From Acidobacteria bacterium UBA2990 (lineage in GTDB: Bacteria; Acidobacteriota; Vicinamibacteria; Vicinamibacterales; UBA8438), in the NCBI GenBank assembly GCA_002347025.1, contig DEAE01000030.1, forward strand, positions 41,223-105,222: a stretch of DNA of 64,000 bases. The letters run 5' to 3'. A program made the translations under genes and the position numbers. The notes beneath the pieces are model-generated. The model was not told where the DNA came from. It saw only the letters and a list, made by a program, of their open reading frames with translations, and ran no database searches. Shown piece by piece: positions 62,920 through 64,000 of this stretch (position 1 is the stretch's first letter; every line of letters starts with the position of its first letter).

Positions 62920-63546
62920 ATGCAGACAGTGTCGATGTCATCTCTTGGTTCGGGTATGTGTTTCCGGCGGGTCAATGGTCCTGTCTCCGCCGATAGAGGT
63001 GAGTCCGTCGCTCCTGACGAGGTGCTGGTCACGCGAGCGCAATCAGGTAACCAGGCTGCCTGGACGGAGCTCGATAGTCGGTGGCGGCCACGGATGGTTG
63101 GGCTTGCCATGAAGCGGCTCGGTGGCATGGACGAGGTGCAGGATGTCGTTCAGCAGGCATTTCTGGCGGCCTACCAGGGCCTGCGCGGGTTCAAGCGGGA
63201 TGCGAAATTTGGATCATGGCTCTACACCATCACGTCGAACAAGTGTCATGACTGGCTTCGCAGGCGAATGCGGGAAGAGGCGGCCCTCGATGTGGTGGCC
63301 TCGTCAGGGGCAGGTGTCACCGACGTCGACACTGAGATTAATCGTGAGTTGCGTGAGGCTATTCGCAAAGCCGTGACCTCGTTACCCGTCGGTGAACGTC
63401 GGAGTGTCAGCTTGGCCTTGTGGGGTTACACCCGTCGGCAGATCGCCGAGCGGTTGGGTTGGCCTCCGGGGACGGTGTCTACACGCGTCAGACGGGCGCA
63501 GCAGAAACTCAGGGACCGCCTGAGTGCATTCAAACCCGGTCGCTGA
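62920..63546 (+). CDS. ECF-type RNA polymerase sigma factor
   Basis: 208 residues from ATG 62920, which fits the predicted transcription start; a TTG frame opening at 62878 would start within the operator. Region 2 (about 40-115): WTELDSRWRPRMVGLAMKRL, VQDVVQQAFLAAYQGLRGF, then FGSWLYTITSNKCHDWLRRR. Region 4 (about 150-200): LPVGERRSVSLALWGYTRRQ and IAERLGWPPGTVSTRVRRAQ. No anti-sigma gene is seen; a membrane-protein gene follows at 63789. Confidence 0.92.
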   Translation: MQTVSMSSLGSGMCFRRVNGPVSADRGESVAPDEVLVTRAQSGNQAAWTELDSRWRPRMVGLAMKRLGGMDEVQDVVQQAFLAAYQGLRGFKRDAKFGSWLYTITSNKCHDWLRRRMREEAALDVVASSGAGVTDVDTEINRELREAIRKAVTSLPVGERRSVSLALWGYTRRQIAERLGWPPGTVSTRVRRAQQKLRDRLSAFKPGR

Positions 63547-63751
63547 AGACGTCATCAGCCGAGAGGCCTGACTGGTTCCAACGCTAGAGGTCTAGCACTT
63601 GGGGTTGTCGGTCACTCGCGGGTCGGGCCGCCGCAGACAGCTCTTGGGCATTGTGTCCAGTCGCTTTGAAATTATTCAACGTAAAACCGACCTCTAAGCG
63701 AGGTGTGAGCCCTTTCAGGACGAGAGGGAACGGAGGCGGAGCTTGTGAGGT

Positions 63752-63768
63752 GGTCTGATGACCAGACC
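63752..63768. repeat. Inverted repeat before the last gene
   Basis: GGTCTG (63752-63757) and CAGACC (63763-63768) with a 5-base loop, 20 bases before the ATG at 63789. A second small repeat, ACCTC-N5-GAGGT, is at 63690-63704. The GGTCTG/CAGACC arms recall those at 57726-57767. Confidence 0.35.
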
Positions 63769-63788
63769 TGACGGGATAGGAGGTCCTA

Positions 63789-64000
63789 ATGAACGAAGTG
63801 CCTGAATTAAGTGTTGGATTGGCGTTGCTGTGCGCGGCGGGTGTATTTCTGTTCGGGTTGTGGCTGAATCGAGGGTGGCTGTTCGGGGAGGGAGTCTCTG
63901 AACTGCGGTTCGGAAGGTATTCGCAGGAAGACATTGGGGTCAACGTCCTTCGGCACACATTCTATTCACACTTGGCGATTTGGGGTGCCTGGACGCGGGC
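63789..64000 (+). CDS. Small membrane protein (partial, runs off the window)
   Basis: The first 70 codons of a gene with TAGGAGGT five bases before the ATG. MNEVPELS is followed by one helix at about 9-27 (VGLALLCAAGVFLFGLWLNR) and a polar part (GVSELRFGRYSQEDIGVNVL). The family is not recognised. It follows the ECF sigma gene by 242 bp on the same strand and may be under its control. Confidence 0.6.
   Translation, partial: MNEVPELSVGLALLCAAGVFLFGLWLNRGWLFGEGVSELRFGRYSQEDIGVNVLRHTFYSHLAIWGAWTR

Overview
The window reads as chromosomal DNA of a Gram-negative bacterium. It has a TonB-type energy transducer, a LolA-like carrier, a secretin with a lipoprotein signal, and the Mpl muropeptide ligase. 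Base composition is moderate and GTG/TTG starts are frequent. The FtsY-riboflavin block, the free-standing FtcD formiminotransferase domain and the PQQ-type sugar dehydrogenase would suit an uncultivated Acidobacteriota-like lineage; this placement is an inference from gene content, not a measurement. No rRNA, tRNA, CRISPR array, insertion sequence or phage gene was recognised.

Layout. 0-4 kb: 3' end of an RNase R gene, selB (selenocysteine decoding), a small stress-type protein and a TonB protein. 4-7.6 kb (minus strand): groES-groEL behind a consensus promoter with a CIRCE-like HrcA operator, then purC and a Fis-type HTH protein. 7.8-13 kb: a flippase-like membrane protein, nrdR, ftcD, pgpA and cinA. 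13.3-18.3 kb: gpsA-ftsY-ribD-ribE-ribBA. 18.5-25 kb: a translation/secretion operon (ffh-rpsP-khpA-rimM-trmD-rplS-rnhB) running on into thiE and a RodZ-like gene. 25-34.3 kb: cell-wall synthesis and recycling (GHMP kinase, nagZ, ldcA, mpl, murB, murA) with a pxpB-pxpC pair inserted. 34.3-39 kb (minus): secretin, LolA-like, rhodanese-like, FmdB-like and thrC. 39.4-48.6 kb: a YfhO-type membrane protein, exported proteins of unknown role, a sodium/solute symporter, two divergent iron-dependent oxygenases and a sugar dehydrogenase. 48.6-56 kb (minus): a ten-gene cation/proton antiporter operon of the Mrp/Mbh type with three MrpD-like subunits.

56.2-64 kb differs from the rest and is the most interesting part. 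Two NrtR-type regulators, both with a decayed Nudix box, lie near AT-rich control regions carrying pairs of TGTC-N4/5-GACA palindromes about 25-27 bp apart. In two of these regions the palindromes overlap good sigma-70 promoters whose predicted start coincides with an ATG six bases beyond the -10 box, which predicts leaderless mRNAs. One drives a small membrane-protein gene and the other an ECF sigma factor. Between them lie an ARPP-1 domain protein (a family linked in the literature to ADP-ribose/NAD metabolism), a DksA/TraR-type zinc finger protein, and directly downstream of it a split mini-sigma: an ORF that looks like sigma-70 region 1.2 overlaps, in the -1 frame at a C-AAA-AAG run, an ORF that looks like sigma-70 region 4. 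Regions 2 and 3 are absent. I read this stretch as a candidate nucleotide-sensing (ADP-ribose/NAD) module that acts on RNA polymerase; the assignment is inference and the tests are given in the findings.
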